From Sphingomonadales bacterium (lineage in GTDB: Bacteria; Pseudomonadota; Alphaproteobacteria; Sphingomonadales; Sphingomonadaceae): 64,000 nucleotides of DNA. The notes under the pieces were generated by a model. The model searched no databases. It was not told where the DNA came from and saw nothing but the letters and a program-made list of their open reading frames with translations. Shown piece by piece: positions 1 to 9,167 of the stretch. Made by a program: the position numbers and the translations under genes. Every line of letters starts with the position of its first letter. Positions within the stretch are counted from its first letter, which is position 1. The DNA lies in NCBI GenBank assembly GCA_016704425.1, contig JADJAC010000002.1, positions 248,001-312,000 of the forward strand, given 5' to 3'.

Positions 1-1
1 G

Positions 2-880
2 CTTTCTGCCAAGCGGGCCGATCTTATTACGGTGAGGATTATGGGCCTGGCAGATGGCGGCCCAGCGCTCGATTATACAGTCAATTCGGCGGTTGGCTTT
101 CCCGACCTTACCGGACCAGGTCCCGAACCTATCAATCATGTCCTGCCTGCATGGGACTTGCTCACCGGAGCTTATGCGGCCTTTGCGATGCTGGCTGCGC
201 TTCGCCATCGTGACACGACCGGACGCGGCAAGGAGGTACGCATTCCGCTCTCGGACGTCGCAATTGGCACTGTTGCAAATCTAGGAATGCTTGCAGAGAT
301 ATTCAGCACTGGCGCCAATCGGGAGCGGCTGGGCAATACAGTCTACGGCGCATTCGGGCGTGACTTTGTGACGGCTGACAATATTCGTCTCATGATCATG
401 GCCATAACGCCGCGGCAATGGACCGGCCTTGTCAACGTGCTGGGTATCTCAGGCGAAGTCGCTGTGATCGAGTCTGCGCATCGAGTTTCATTTGCAAGGG
501 ACGAAGGCGTGCGGTTCCAGCACCGCGATGCTCTTTTTCCACTGGTGGAATCGAAAGTTTCGGGCTGGATCTATGAAGATCTGAAGTCTGCATTCGACGC
601 CAATGGGTGCTGCTATGGGCCATATCAATCCATGAAGCAGGCAGTCCATGACCCAGTTTTGGTCGGGAACAACCCAATGTTTAGTTGTGCCGAAAATCCG
701 AGCGGCATGGTCTATCCAGCCGCAGGCACAATTGCATCCATTCCCCAGCTTGAGCGGCAAGCCGCCCGGAGCGCGCCGCTACTTGGCCAACACAGCGATG
801 AGGTTCTTGCCGAGGTCCTCGGGCTTTCAAGTGGCGCTATCGCCGCACTTCACGACAAGGGAATCATTGCACAGGCATGA
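2..880 (+). CDS. CaiB/BaiF CoA-transferase family protein, 5' truncated by window edge (2-methylfumaryl-CoA isomerase-like)
   Basis: The frame is open from position 2, so the start lies outside the window; about 290 C-terminal residues are visible. The region reading DLITVRIMG, then DYTVNSAVGFPDLTGP and the PAWDLLTGAYAAFAML helix, is characteristic of class III CoA transferases. The segment resembles mesaconyl-CoA C1-C4 CoA transferase (2-methylfumaryl-CoA isomerase) more than formyl-CoA transferase. The family moves CoA between or within acyl groups through an aspartyl-CoA intermediate; that Asp should lie upstream of the window. Its stop overlaps the next start as ATGA, so it is translationally coupled to the acyl-CoA dehydrogenase. 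The exact substrate is inference. Confidence 0.8.
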   Translation, partial: LSAKRADLITVRIMGLADGGPALDYTVNSAVGFPDLTGPGPEPINHVLPAWDLLTGAYAAFAMLAALRHRDTTGRGKEVRIPLSDVAIGTVANLGMLAEIFSTGANRERLGNTVYGAFGRDFVTADNIRLMIMAITPRQWTGLVNVLGISGEVAVIESAHRVSFARDEGVRFQHRDALFPLVESKVSGWIYEDLKSAFDANGCCYGPYQSMKQAVHDPVLVGNNPMFSCAENPSGMVYPAAGTIASIPQLERQAARSAPLLGQHSDEVLAEVLGLSSGAIAALHDKGIIAQA

Positions 881-2028
881 CGCACGATTACACCCAGATC
901 CGAGAGGAAGTCGCCAAACTTTGCCAGCAGTTCCCGGGTGACTATTGGCGCGCCAAGGATAAACTGCGCGCTTATCCCACTGAATTCGTCGATGCGCTTG
1001 GAAATGCAGGCTATCTCGCAGCTCTGATCCCGGAGGATTACGGAGGAGCAGGGCTGCCTATTTCCGCCGCTGCAGCGATTCTTGAGGAAGTCCAGAAGCA
1101 AGGTTGTAACGGCGGCGCGTGCCACGCCCAAATGTATATCATGGGGACCTTGCTCCGCCATGGATCCGAAGCCCAGAAGGCAAGTTATCTCCCAAGGATC
1201 GCGAGCGGCGAACTGCGATTGCAAGCCTTTGGCGTGACGGAGCCGACCAGCGGCACAGACACGCTATCCCTGAAAACCACGGCCAAACGGGATGGCGATC
1301 ACTATATCGTCAATGGTCAGAAGATCTGGACGAGCCGGGCAGAACATTCCGACCTGATGCTTCTCCTCGCGCGCACAACGCCACGCGAACACGTCTCGAA
1401 ACGGACCGACGGACTGTCTGTCTTCCTGGTCGACATGAAGGCTGCGGTTGGAAACGGGCTGACCATTCGCCCAATCGAAACGATGATGAACCATTCAACG
1501 ACCGAAGTTTTCTTCGACCAGTTGGCAGTGCCTGCTGCCAACCTGATCGGCGAAGAAGGCCAAGGCTTCAAATATATATTGTCCGGGATGAATGCGGAAC
1601 GTCTGCTGATTGCGGCAGAATGTATCGGCGACGCAAAATGGTTCATCGAAAAGGCCTCGGCCTATGCAAAAGAGCGTGTGCTTTTCAATCGTCCCATTGG
1701 TCAGAACCAGGGCGTCCAGTTTCCGATTGCTCGGGCCTATGCCCAAATGCGTGCCGCTGAACTGATGGTCAGCGAAGGACTTCGTAAATACGAAGCTGGG
1801 GAGCCTGTGGGTGAAGAAGCCAACATGGCCAAGATGCTTGCTGCCGAAGCAAGCTGGGCAGCGGGCGAAGCCTGTATCCAGACACACGGCGGTTTTGGCT
1901 TTGCAGCGGAATATGACATTGAGCGCAAGTTTAGGGAAACCAGGCTTTATCAGGTCGCGCCAATTTCAACGAACATGATCCTGTCTTTCATCGCAGAACA
2001 TGTTCTTGGCCTGCCGAGGAGCTACTGA
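877..2028 (+). CDS. acyl-CoA dehydrogenase family protein
   Basis: A 383-residue flavoprotein of the usual short-chain length. It would oxidise an acyl-CoA to the 2-enoyl-CoA using FAD and pass electrons to ETF. The first family signature is GVTEPTSGTDT (about residues 114-124) and a C-terminal signature runs from QTHGGFGF. The loop that usually reads YEGT, carrying the base Glu in many relatives, here reads YQVAPIST, so the base must lie elsewhere or the reaction differs. The start ATG overlaps the CaiB stop by 4 nt and the stop overlaps the next ATG by one base. This is a tight three-gene operon. Methylsuccinyl-CoA is a possible substrate by context only. Confidence 0.88.
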   Translation: MTHDYTQIREEVAKLCQQFPGDYWRAKDKLRAYPTEFVDALGNAGYLAALIPEDYGGAGLPISAAAAILEEVQKQGCNGGACHAQMYIMGTLLRHGSEAQKASYLPRIASGELRLQAFGVTEPTSGTDTLSLKTTAKRDGDHYIVNGQKIWTSRAEHSDLMLLLARTTPREHVSKRTDGLSVFLVDMKAAVGNGLTIRPIETMMNHSTTEVFFDQLAVPAANLIGEEGQGFKYILSGMNAERLLIAAECIGDAKWFIEKASAYAKERVLFNRPIGQNQGVQFPIARAYAQMRAAELMVSEGLRKYEAGEPVGEEANMAKMLAAEASWAAGEACIQTHGGFGFAAEYDIERKFRETRLYQVAPISTNMILSFIAEHVLGLPRSY

Positions 2029-2846
2029 TGAAGGCGTGGATCGGACGGGAAATGGTGCAGCATGACGTGTTGACCCCCGGCCCGCTGGCGCGATTTCGGG
2101 CGACACTGGATAGCGCTGAAACAGGTGTGAAGGCTGAGCAAGGAATACACTGGTGCCTGTGCTTGCCTGAAGCGGCAACCGAGACGCTCGATAGCGATGG
2201 CCATCCGAAGCGTGGTGGATTCCTTCCCCCGATTGCCCTGCCGCGCAGAATGTGGGCTTCAAGTGCAGTCGAGTTTCATGCTCCAGTTCATGCGGGGGCA
2301 AAAATCGAGCGAAGCTCGACCATTGCCGCGATTGAGGAAAAACGGGGCGGCACCGGGCCACTTGTGTTCGTGACAATCGATCATCGGACTCATGCGGATG
2401 GCCTGTTGGTGGTCAGCGAACGCCAGACGATCGTCTACCGAGAAGCAACCAGCGCCGCTGCGGCTCCTTCCGGCGCAGGCTCGCCTGATCTGGCGGCTTG
2501 GCAATGGCACCGCGCCTTGACGCCGTCGCGACCGCTCTTGTTTCGGTATTCCGCGCTGACCTTTAACAGCCACCGCATACATTACGATCTTCCCTATGCC
2601 GTTGACGTGGAGGGCTACCGCGGGTTGGTCGTCCATGGTCCGCTCACGGCCACTTTGTTGCTGGATCTCGTCGGACGCGAAATTGGCCACAACCGGCTGA
2701 AGCAATTTTCCTTTCGCGGTCAGTCGCCGGCCTTTGCAGGAGAGGTTCTGCATCTGGTCGCCACGCAGGCAGACAATGCGATCACACTCGCTGCCTTGGG
2801 CTCTGACGGTCGCATTGTCATGTCGGCGCAAGGGGAAGCGGCTTAG
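2028..2846 (+). CDS. FAS1-like dehydratase / mesaconyl-C4-CoA hydratase-like protein
   Basis: A 272-residue protein of the MaoC/FAS1-like hot-dog type. The N-terminal half contains KRGGFLPPIALPRRMWA and AVEFHAPVHAGAKIERSSTI, as seen in 3-methylfumaryl-CoA (mesaconyl-C4-CoA) hydratases. The C-terminal half has the SHRIHYDLPYA and GLVVHGPL motifs of hydratase-2/MaoC hot-dog folds. Such enzymes hydrate mesaconyl-C4-CoA to citramalyl-CoA in the 3-hydroxypropionate bicycle and in dicarboxylic acid catabolism. Placement directly after a Mct-like transferase and an acyl-CoA dehydrogenase supports this role, but the family is broad. Confidence 0.8.
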   Translation: MKAWIGREMVQHDVLTPGPLARFRATLDSAETGVKAEQGIHWCLCLPEAATETLDSDGHPKRGGFLPPIALPRRMWASSAVEFHAPVHAGAKIERSSTIAAIEEKRGGTGPLVFVTIDHRTHADGLLVVSERQTIVYREATSAAAAPSGAGSPDLAAWQWHRALTPSRPLLFRYSALTFNSHRIHYDLPYAVDVEGYRGLVVHGPLTATLLLDLVGREIGHNRLKQFSFRGQSPAFAGEVLHLVATQADNAITLAALGSDGRIVMSAQGEAA

Positions 2847-2857
2847 CGCAAGTCCAA

Positions 2858-3610
2858 TCAGGAAACGGGTGCGCCCTCGGTTACAGACTTCCACATGGCC
2901 GCGTCGTGCCCGAACATGATTCGTGTGCCCTTGTCTCTGAGCCGAGCCAGTCGGTCGAGTGTTACCAACCCTGCTTCCTTGTCGAACGTGAAACCCGGCA
3001 ATACGCGTTCATTGAGGTTGCGTTCCGTGTAGCAACAATCCGCCGCAAGCAGGATCTCGCCGCCGGCCAGGCGGACAATTGCGCTTTGATGGCCGGGCGT
3101 GTGACCGTAAGTCGGAACGATCATGACCGTTCCGTCACCGAACAGATCAAGTTCGCCATCGATCGCCTTGACGCTGTGCCCCGTGTCGAAGTCGACCTTG
3201 TTGTAAACCCACGGATCTTCGCATGCTTGTGCCGCCGCCCATTCCCTGGACTGGACAATCACTGTCGCATTAGGGACGAACATCATGCCGCCGCAATGAT
3301 CATTGTGAAGGTGGGACGCGATGATCCAGTTTATGCTGGAAGGATCGATATCAATTGCACGAAGGCGGGCGGCAATATCCATTCCTTCGAACAGTTCCAG
3401 CCCGAACTTGTCAGGAGGCAATCGCGCTTCGATGGCCCGCCGATTGCGCTCACCCAGGCCTGTGTCAAAAAGTGCCCTGCCCTTGGGATGATCGATCAGA
3501 TAAGCTGGCACAGGGGAACGGACAAAGCTCTGGTCCTCCAGGCCTTCGATGAAAAAGCCCGCCTTGCATTGGAACCATCCGCAATTGAACGCGTAAAGAG
3601 AGATGCTCAT
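2858..3610 (-). CDS. N-acyl homoserine lactonase-family metallo-beta-lactamase-fold hydrolase
   Basis: A 250-residue metallo-hydrolase. The zinc signature HLHNDH gives H100, H102, D104 and H105. Further ligands are expected at GHTPGH, at the Asp of AADCC and at FGHD near the C terminus, the layout of AttM/AiiA-type lactonases. These hydrolyse lactone rings, often acyl-homoserine lactones, though related proteins act on other lactones or thioesters. The gene is translationally coupled (ATGA) to a small gene on the same strand and faces the hydratase gene tail to tail with about 11 bases between. No signal peptide is seen, so it is probably cytoplasmic. Confidence 0.82.
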   Translation of the reverse strand: MSISLYAFNCGWFQCKAGFFIEGLEDQSFVRSPVPAYLIDHPKGRALFDTGLGERNRRAIEARLPPDKFGLELFEGMDIAARLRAIDIDPSSINWIIASHLHNDHCGGMMFVPNATVIVQSREWAAAQACEDPWVYNKVDFDTGHSVKAIDGELDLFGDGTVMIVPTYGHTPGHQSAIVRLAGGEILLAADCCYTERNLNERVLPGFTFDKEAGLVTLDRLARLRDKGTRIMFGHDAAMWKSVTEGAPVS

Positions 3611-3903
3611 GCTGCGGCCTCATAGTCTGTCACGTCTGGTTCGAGTGCCAGGCCCAGCTCTGGCTGAATGCCCAAACTGTTGAGCAGCATCGATACCTGA
3701 GTGTGCTGACCGGCTGCCAAGACAGCATCGATCTTCTGCATGTCAGCGGGAGATGTCAGTGCATCCGAATTCCTGCTGCTGACGAAGAAGTCTGGCGTCA
3801 GATCATCGACTGCGCGCAGCACGGGACGATCGCGTTCATCAATCAGCGGAGCGATCCGTGATGCCTTCAGCCACATGTTCAATTCCCCTGGTTTCAAATT
3901 CAT
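3607..3903 (-). CDS. hypothetical protein, 98 aa, coupled to the lactonase-like gene
   Basis: I do not recognise this family. The ATG at 3903 gives a 98-residue acidic protein beginning MNLKPGELNMWLK. It has a helical middle (SPADMQKIDAVLAAGQHTQVSMLLNSLG) and ends AAA. Its TGA overlaps the lactonase ATG as ATGA, which strongly suggests it is real and co-translated. The frame stays open upstream to 4227, but that part overlaps the divergent transporter gene and looks like its antisense, so I chose the ATG at 3903. There is no transmembrane segment or signal peptide. Confidence 0.6.
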   Translation of the reverse strand: MNLKPGELNMWLKASRIAPLIDERDRPVLRAVDDLTPDFFVSSRNSDALTSPADMQKIDAVLAAGQHTQVSMLLNSLGIQPELGLALEPDVTDYEAAA

Positions 3904-3939
3904 CTTGCGAAGAGCTTTGCAACCGTAGTGCCGCCTGCC

Positions 3940-5301
3940 ATGGATGAAAAGCAAGACCACGCAGCGAATGTCGGGGCAATATTGACCATAGATGACGATC
4001 TTGAGCCGATAGGCACGGATACCGGGCTCGATCGTCTGATTCCCGATGATCGCGAGAATGAACGCTTTGTGAGGCTCAATCTCGGGCGAAATTATCTCGC
4101 GCATTTTTCGCACGGTATGTTCGGGATGACGGGCTTTCGCCTGATTTATGCGCCTACGTTCGTCCCCGCATATCTTTTTGCATTGACCGGGTCGACCGTC
4201 ATGGTCGGACTTTCGCAGGCGCTGCAACAGGTGGGTGCAGTCCTATCTCCCCTCCTCAGCGCCAGCGAGATCGAAGACAAGCGCCGGATATTGCCGAACG
4301 CGATGCGTAACGGAACCATGATGCGCATTCAGCTTTTGGGACTTGCACTTTCGGGTTGGTTTCTCTCGGGCTTCTGGCTTGTGCTCGCCACGATGGGGTT
4401 CCTCTTCCTTCTCGGCTATTATTCCGGCGCACAGCGTGTTTCGTTCCAGATGCTGATGGCAAAAGTGATCCCGATCGAAAAGCGTGGACGGCTTCAGGGC
4501 TATCGCAATCTCGCGGGAGGAGGGATCGCGGCAGCACTCTCATGGTGGGCAGGAAGTATCCTGATCCAGAAGAATATCCTTGGGAATGGATATGCGACGA
4601 CCTTCATGCTCAGCTTCATCCTGACCAGTGTCGGCCTCACGATGCTGGCGCTTTTCATAAGGGAGCCTGACAATCACCGACCAAGGGCGCCCATGCGCCT
4701 CCGGGATCGCATACGCGAACTGCCTCAGCTTTTGGCTGAAAGGAGCTATCGGAACTTCCTGATCGCGCAATTATTGACAACCGGCGGGAGGATCGCGATG
4801 CCCTTCTGCATACTCCATGCTGGGGATGTCATGCATCTCGATGGGACATCACTCGGGCTTTTTTCATTGGCGTTCCTGGGTGCAGAAACGCTGTCAAATC
4901 TTGTCTGGGGGGCGCTTGGCGATCGGAAGGGATTCCGACTGGTTTATATTCTGGCCAACGTCATCTGGCTCGTGGGATTCCTCCTGATGTTGGCCGCACG
5001 CGATCATACCGGCTTTGTGCTGGGGTTTGTCGCGCTTGGCGCAGCAATGTGCGGCTATTCGCTCAGCCAGCAGACACTGGTGCTCGAATTCGGTGCACGC
5101 GAAGATACGCCCATGCGGCTTGCGCTTTCGACAACCGCCGAGACATCGGTTGCGGCTATCGGACCATTCATCGGCGGAATCATCGCTGCCGCCTTTGGCT
5201 TTGTTCCATTGATCTGGGTTTCAATGGCCTTGTTGGCAGCAGCACTGTTGGTCATTCTCCTTGGCGTTCAAGAGCCGCGCTTCGAAAACAATTCTCTTTG
5301 A
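3940..5301 (+). CDS. major facilitator superfamily (MFS) transporter
   Basis: About 453 residues with roughly 12 hydrophobic segments, starting near NYLAHFSHGMFGMTGFRLIYAPTF and ending with ALLAAALLVILLGVQEP. The cytoplasmic loop after the sixth helix carries REPDNHRPRAPMRLRDR, and a second-half loop reads GDRKGFRLVY, an MFS-A-like motif. It would move a small solute across the inner membrane by proton symport or antiport. The substrate is unknown, but its position among acyl-CoA and aldehyde catabolic genes suggests an organic acid. A GTG at 3928 would add four residues; I prefer the ATG at 3940. It is divergent from the 98-aa gene. Confidence 0.85.
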   Translation: MDEKQDHAANVGAILTIDDDLEPIGTDTGLDRLIPDDRENERFVRLNLGRNYLAHFSHGMFGMTGFRLIYAPTFVPAYLFALTGSTVMVGLSQALQQVGAVLSPLLSASEIEDKRRILPNAMRNGTMMRIQLLGLALSGWFLSGFWLVLATMGFLFLLGYYSGAQRVSFQMLMAKVIPIEKRGRLQGYRNLAGGGIAAALSWWAGSILIQKNILGNGYATTFMLSFILTSVGLTMLALFIREPDNHRPRAPMRLRDRIRELPQLLAERSYRNFLIAQLLTTGGRIAMPFCILHAGDVMHLDGTSLGLFSLAFLGAETLSNLVWGALGDRKGFRLVYILANVIWLVGFLLMLAARDHTGFVLGFVALGAAMCGYSLSQQTLVLEFGAREDTPMRLALSTTAETSVAAIGPFIGGIIAAAFGFVPLIWVSMALLAAALLVILLGVQEPRFENNSL

Positions 5302-5326
5302 AGTTGAAAGCCCGGCTTAAATTTAG

Positions 5327-6106
5327 CTATTTGGAATCGCCCGGCCAACGTGCAGCACGCTTTTCCAGAAACGCTGAGATCCCTTCGCGGGCGTCATCCA
5401 ACTGAAGATTTGCAAGTGCTTCCGATTGCGCAAAGCGATAGGCTTCGGGAACTGGCATTTCAGCTTGAGCGCGAAAGCTTCGTTTGCCCAACCGCAGCAC
5501 TTGGCCGGATTTCGAGGCTATTTCTGTTGCCAGTGCATCAACTGCCTCCTCAAGGACTTCGGGGTCGTGGACAGCGTTGATCAGTCCGATTTGCAGCGCA
5601 TGGGCTGCGGGAAACAATCTTCCGGTCGCAAGCATCATCATTGCCTGCTTCCGCCCAACTGCGCGCGTCAATTGAATTTGTGGGGTATGGCACCAGAATC
5701 CGATATTGACGCCGGGGACAGCGAAACGGGCAACGGAAGAAGCCAAGGCCAGGTCGCAAGCTGCTACGAGCTCGCACCCAGCCGCCGTTGCAACACCTTC
5801 GACGAGAGCAATGACAATCTGCGGCTGGTCCATGATGTCCTGCATGAGTCCAGCAAGCCCGGCAAAATCACGCGCGAGAAAGTCCTGATCGGCCTGACCC
5901 GCGAATTCATTGAGATCATGGCCGGCGCAGAAAATTCTTCCCCCTGCCCCAGACAGGATGATGACCTTGATGTCCTCGCAGGCAGCAAGTTCAGAAAGGT
6001 TGGAACGCAGTTCGGAGACAAGATCCAGTGAAAGGCTGTTGCCCGCTGTCGGCCGGTTAAGCACCAAACGAGCAACAGGGCCGACGTTTGAGTTGAGCAC
6101 CAGCAT
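5327..6106 (-). CDS. enoyl-CoA hydratase/isomerase family protein
   Basis: A 259-residue crotonase-fold protein of normal length. The oxyanion-hole regions are visible as GRIFCAGHDLNEF (residues about 56-68) and EGVATAAGCELVAACDLALAS (about 103-123). The C-terminal helix ending ISAFLEKRAARWPG is typical. It would hydrate or isomerise an enoyl-CoA. It is the last gene of a minus-strand operon with the acyl-CoA ligase, whose TGA ends one base from this ATG, and with the aldehyde dehydrogenase. Together they could take an aldehyde to an acid, then to an acyl-CoA, then into beta-oxidation. The substrate is not determined. Confidence 0.85.
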   Translation of the reverse strand: MLVLNSNVGPVARLVLNRPTAGNSLSLDLVSELRSNLSELAACEDIKVIILSGAGGRIFCAGHDLNEFAGQADQDFLARDFAGLAGLMQDIMDQPQIVIALVEGVATAAGCELVAACDLALASSVARFAVPGVNIGFWCHTPQIQLTRAVGRKQAMMMLATGRLFPAAHALQIGLINAVHDPEVLEEAVDALATEIASKSGQVLRLGKRSFRAQAEMPVPEAYRFAQSEALANLQLDDAREGISAFLEKRAARWPGDSK

Positions 6107-7738
6107 TCAGGCGCTTTCCAGTTCCGCCTGCATGATCTTGCGCATTTCGAACTTCTGCGCCTTGCCCGTTACAGTCATGACGAAGCTATCAACTACTCGG
6201 ACATGGCGAGGCACCTTGTAATGCGCAATCCTGCCTTTGCAGTGCAGGATCACATCTTCCGCCGATACCGAAGCGCCCGGTTTTGAAATAACCCAAGCGC
6301 AGACTTCTTCCCCATATTTTTCATCGGGAACGCCAAAGACCTGAGCATCGGCGACAAGTGGATGAGAGAGGAGAAATTCCTCGATTTCACGCGGATAGAT
6401 GTTCTCTCCACCGCGGATGATCATGTCCTTTATGCGGCCAGTAATACGCACATAGCCCTTTTCGTCCATGGTCGCGAGGTCGCCGGAATGCATCCACCCG
6501 TCAGCATCGATAGCTTCGGACGTCTTTTCAGGATCGTCCCAATAGCCGAGCATGACGGCATAGCCTCGCGAACAATATTCGCCTTGTTCACCAATCGGCA
6601 CTGTTCCGCCGTCGGGACTGACGATCTTCGCCTCGGCATGCGGATGGACGCGCCCCACAGTCGATACGCGCTCTTCCAATGGGTCATCCGTGGTTGTCTG
6701 GGTCGTCAATGGGCTTGTTTCCGTCATGCCGTAGCCAATTGTTACCTCCCGCATATTGAGACGATCGATAACTTCTCGCATCGTCGCAATCGGGCAAGGT
6801 GATCCGGCCATGATCCCGGTTCTGAGCATGGAGACATCATAGTCCGCAAGATCAGGCTGGTTGAGGATCGTGATGAACATCGTCGGCACTCCATAGAGCG
6901 CCGTGCAGCTTTCTGCCTGAACGGCCTCAAGCACAAGCCGCGGATCATAGGCTTCGCCGGGATAAATCATCGCTGCGCCGCTCGTCAGTGCCGCCAGATT
7001 ACCAAGTACCATGCCAAAACAATGATAAAGCGGCACGGGAATGCAGATGCGGTCTTCCGGGCCAAGGTTGATCATGTGCCCGGTCTGCAATCCGTTGTTG
7101 AGGATATTTCGGTGTGTGAGAGTCGCTCCCTTGGGAAAGCCTGTGGTGCCGCTTGTGAACTGGATGTTGATGGCGTCATTTCGATCTAGCGTTGAAGCAA
7201 TGGCGGTCAAAGCTGCTCGATCTGGTGCAATGCCGAGTTCACTCCAACGCAGAAACCCCTCATGCCTTTGGGGTCCTAACGAAACAATCAAACGCAGGTA
7301 CGGCAGTTTTTCAGGCCCGAGTTCGCGAAGCATGCCAATATAGTCGCTGGTCTTGAAGCGTGGCGCGGTGACAAGCACCGTGCAACCCACCTTGTTGAGC
7401 GCGTATTCGACCTCGGACACTCGATACGCAGGATTGATCGTAACTAAAATTGCGCCGAGCTTGGCCGTCGCAAACTGGATCACAGTCCATTCGGCGCAAT
7501 TCGGTGCCCAGATACCAACCCTGTCACCCTTGTTGACGCCAAGTGCAAGCAACCCCGTTGCAATCTGGTCCACCTCGGCATTGAGCTCCGCCCAAGTCCA
7601 TCTTATGCCCTGATGGCGGGATGCCATTGCGAGCTTGTCCGGCCACGTCAAAGCAGCCTGTTCGAGCGCCTCCCCGATTGTATATTCGAGCAAAGGCGGC
7701 TCGATGGGGCCCTTCGAGTAACTCAGCCCCTGGGTCAT
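6107..7738 (-). CDS. AMP-binding acyl-CoA synthetase (fatty-acyl-CoA ligase)
   Basis: A 543-residue ANL-superfamily ligase of expected length. The P-loop reads [16 protein letters not shown], the adenylate motif GYGMTETSP, and the hinge and C-terminal motifs are [21 protein letters not shown] and [10 protein letters not shown]. It activates a carboxylic acid with ATP and CoA to the acyl-CoA via an acyl-adenylate; the final Lys in TGKAQK is the usual catalytic lysine. It overlaps the aldehyde dehydrogenase stop by 4 nt. The architecture is that of medium/long-chain FadD-like ligases, but chain-length preference cannot be read from sequence. Confidence 0.88.
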   Translation of the reverse strand: MTQGLSYSKGPIEPPLLEYTIGEALEQAALTWPDKLAMASRHQGIRWTWAELNAEVDQIATGLLALGVNKGDRVGIWAPNCAEWTVIQFATAKLGAILVTINPAYRVSEVEYALNKVGCTVLVTAPRFKTSDYIGMLRELGPEKLPYLRLIVSLGPQRHEGFLRWSELGIAPDRAALTAIASTLDRNDAINIQFTSGTTGFPKGATLTHRNILNNGLQTGHMINLGPEDRICIPVPLYHCFGMVLGNLAALTSGAAMIYPGEAYDPRLVLEAVQAESCTALYGVPTMFITILNQPDLADYDVSMLRTGIMAGSPCPIATMREVIDRLNMREVTIGYGMTETSPLTTQTTTDDPLEERVSTVGRVHPHAEAKIVSPDGGTVPIGEQGEYCSRGYAVMLGYWDDPEKTSEAIDADGWMHSGDLATMDEKGYVRITGRIKDMIIRGGENIYPREIEEFLLSHPLVADAQVFGVPDEKYGEEVCAWVISKPGASVSAEDVILHCKGRIAHYKVPRHVRVVDSFVMTVTGKAQKFEMRKIMQAELESA

Positions 7739-9138
7739 CGCGCTTCGTTGATTACCTGGATCTGAGTGAATTCGTGCAGGCCTTCCTCCGCAAATTCCAC
7801 GCCAATACCGGATTGCTTTGCCCCGCCGAACGGAATGTTCGGGCCGAAATCGAGATGCTTGTTAATCCAGACGGTGCCGGATTCCATCTCGCATGCAAGG
7901 TTATAAGCCTTGTCTCTGTCGTTCGACCAGACCGAGCCTCCAAGCCCCCAAGGCGATGCATTGGCTCGCTCCAGCGCATCGTCGGCATCTGTGAAACGAA
8001 TGACGGGTAGGATCGGTCCGAACTGCTCTTCATCAACAATTCTGGTCCCGTCCGTCACGTCGCGCACAATGGTCGGCCGAATGAAATAGCCGGGGCGGTC
8101 CATGACCTCGCCCCCCGCGATGATATTGCCGTTTGCCCGCGCGTCTTCGAGGAAGCCCTTGACCTTTTCGTATTGCATCTTGTTCTGGAGCGGACCAATT
8201 TGCGCACCTTGTTTCAATCCATCATCGACAATTGCAGCATCTGCCAGCTTCGCCAATTCATCGCACAATTCATCGTAGATTGAGTCATGCGCATAAACAC
8301 GTTTGACCGCGAGGCAGACCTGGCCCGCGTTCATCGTTGCGCCGCCAAAGATTCCGGGTGCCACGACTTTTGGATCAACATCGCCAAGGACGATCGCTGC
8401 GTCATTTCCGCCTAGCTCAAGCGTGATGCGCTTGATCGTTGAAGCCGCGCTGGCCATGACCTTCTTTCCCGTTTCGGTCGAACCGGTGAAGCTGATCTTG
8501 GCAATGTCGGGGTGGCTGGTCAGCACCCCGCCGAGGTCGTTCTGGTCCGTCACGATGTTGACCACGCCTGGCGGAAATATCTCAGCGCACAACTCACCCA
8601 GACGCAATGTCGTAAGCGGTGTCGTTGGCGCGGGTTTGATGACGATCGTATTTCCGGCAAGCAAGGCAACGGGAGCCTTGAACGCCACAATCAGGACCGG
8701 AAAATTCCACGGAATGATGCACCCAACAACGCCAAGAGGTTTGCGTCGCATTTCCACACGGCGGTTCTCATTATCTTCAATCAAACGACCTTCGAGATCC
8801 AGCGAAGCCAGATAGCGCAGGAAGGCTGAAGTATAGGCAATTTCTGCTGTGGACTCGCTTAGCGGCTTCCCTTGCTCCTGCGTCAACAAACGAGCAAATT
8901 CATCAAGACGCGCCTCGATCGCATCTGCAAACTTCATGACGCATGCCCGGCGATCGGCGATCGGTGTTCGGGCCCAACTTTTGAAGGCCTTCTTGCCTGC
9001 TGCAACAGCCTCATTGAGCTGACGTTCGCTCCCGCGAGGACATGCAGCAAGGACTTCCTCTGTCGCTGGATTGATGACGTCCATTGTCGCGTCGCCATCG
9101 ACCAGCTTGCCGCCAATCAATAATTTATAGTCCGACAT
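7735..9138 (-). CDS. NAD(P)-dependent aldehyde dehydrogenase
   Basis: A 467-residue ALDH. The catalytic Glu is E241 in [11 protein letters not shown] and the nucleophilic Cys is C275 in GQVCLAVKR; the Rossmann glycine motif FTGSTETG precedes them. It oxidises an aldehyde to an acid with NAD(P). Two ATGs are adjacent; the second (9138) has the better spacing from the AAGGAGAG ribosome-binding site, and [10 protein letters not shown] is the usual N terminus. It is the first gene of the ALDH, acyl-CoA ligase and enoyl-CoA hydratase operon, and lies just after the TonB receptor on the same strand, suggesting use of an imported lipid or terpenoid-like substrate. Confidence 0.9.
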   Translation of the reverse strand: MSDYKLLIGGKLVDGDATMDVINPATEEVLAACPRGSERQLNEAVAAGKKAFKSWARTPIADRRACVMKFADAIEARLDEFARLLTQEQGKPLSESTAEIAYTSAFLRYLASLDLEGRLIEDNENRRVEMRRKPLGVVGCIIPWNFPVLIVAFKAPVALLAGNTIVIKPAPTTPLTTLRLGELCAEIFPPGVVNIVTDQNDLGGVLTSHPDIAKISFTGSTETGKKVMASAASTIKRITLELGGNDAAIVLGDVDPKVVAPGIFGGATMNAGQVCLAVKRVYAHDSIYDELCDELAKLADAAIVDDGLKQGAQIGPLQNKMQYEKVKGFLEDARANGNIIAGGEVMDRPGYFIRPTIVRDVTDGTRIVDEEQFGPILPVIRFTDADDALERANASPWGLGGSVWSNDRDKAYNLACEMESGTVWINKHLDFGPNIPFGGAKQSGIGVEFAEEGLHEFTQIQVINEAR

Positions 9139-9167
9139 CATGCTCTCCTTCGCCGGTCTTGGGCCGG

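Noticed and set aside
3904..4227. N-terminal extension of the 98-aa gene
   Set aside because: It lies antisense to the transporter coding region, and has no ribosome-binding site.
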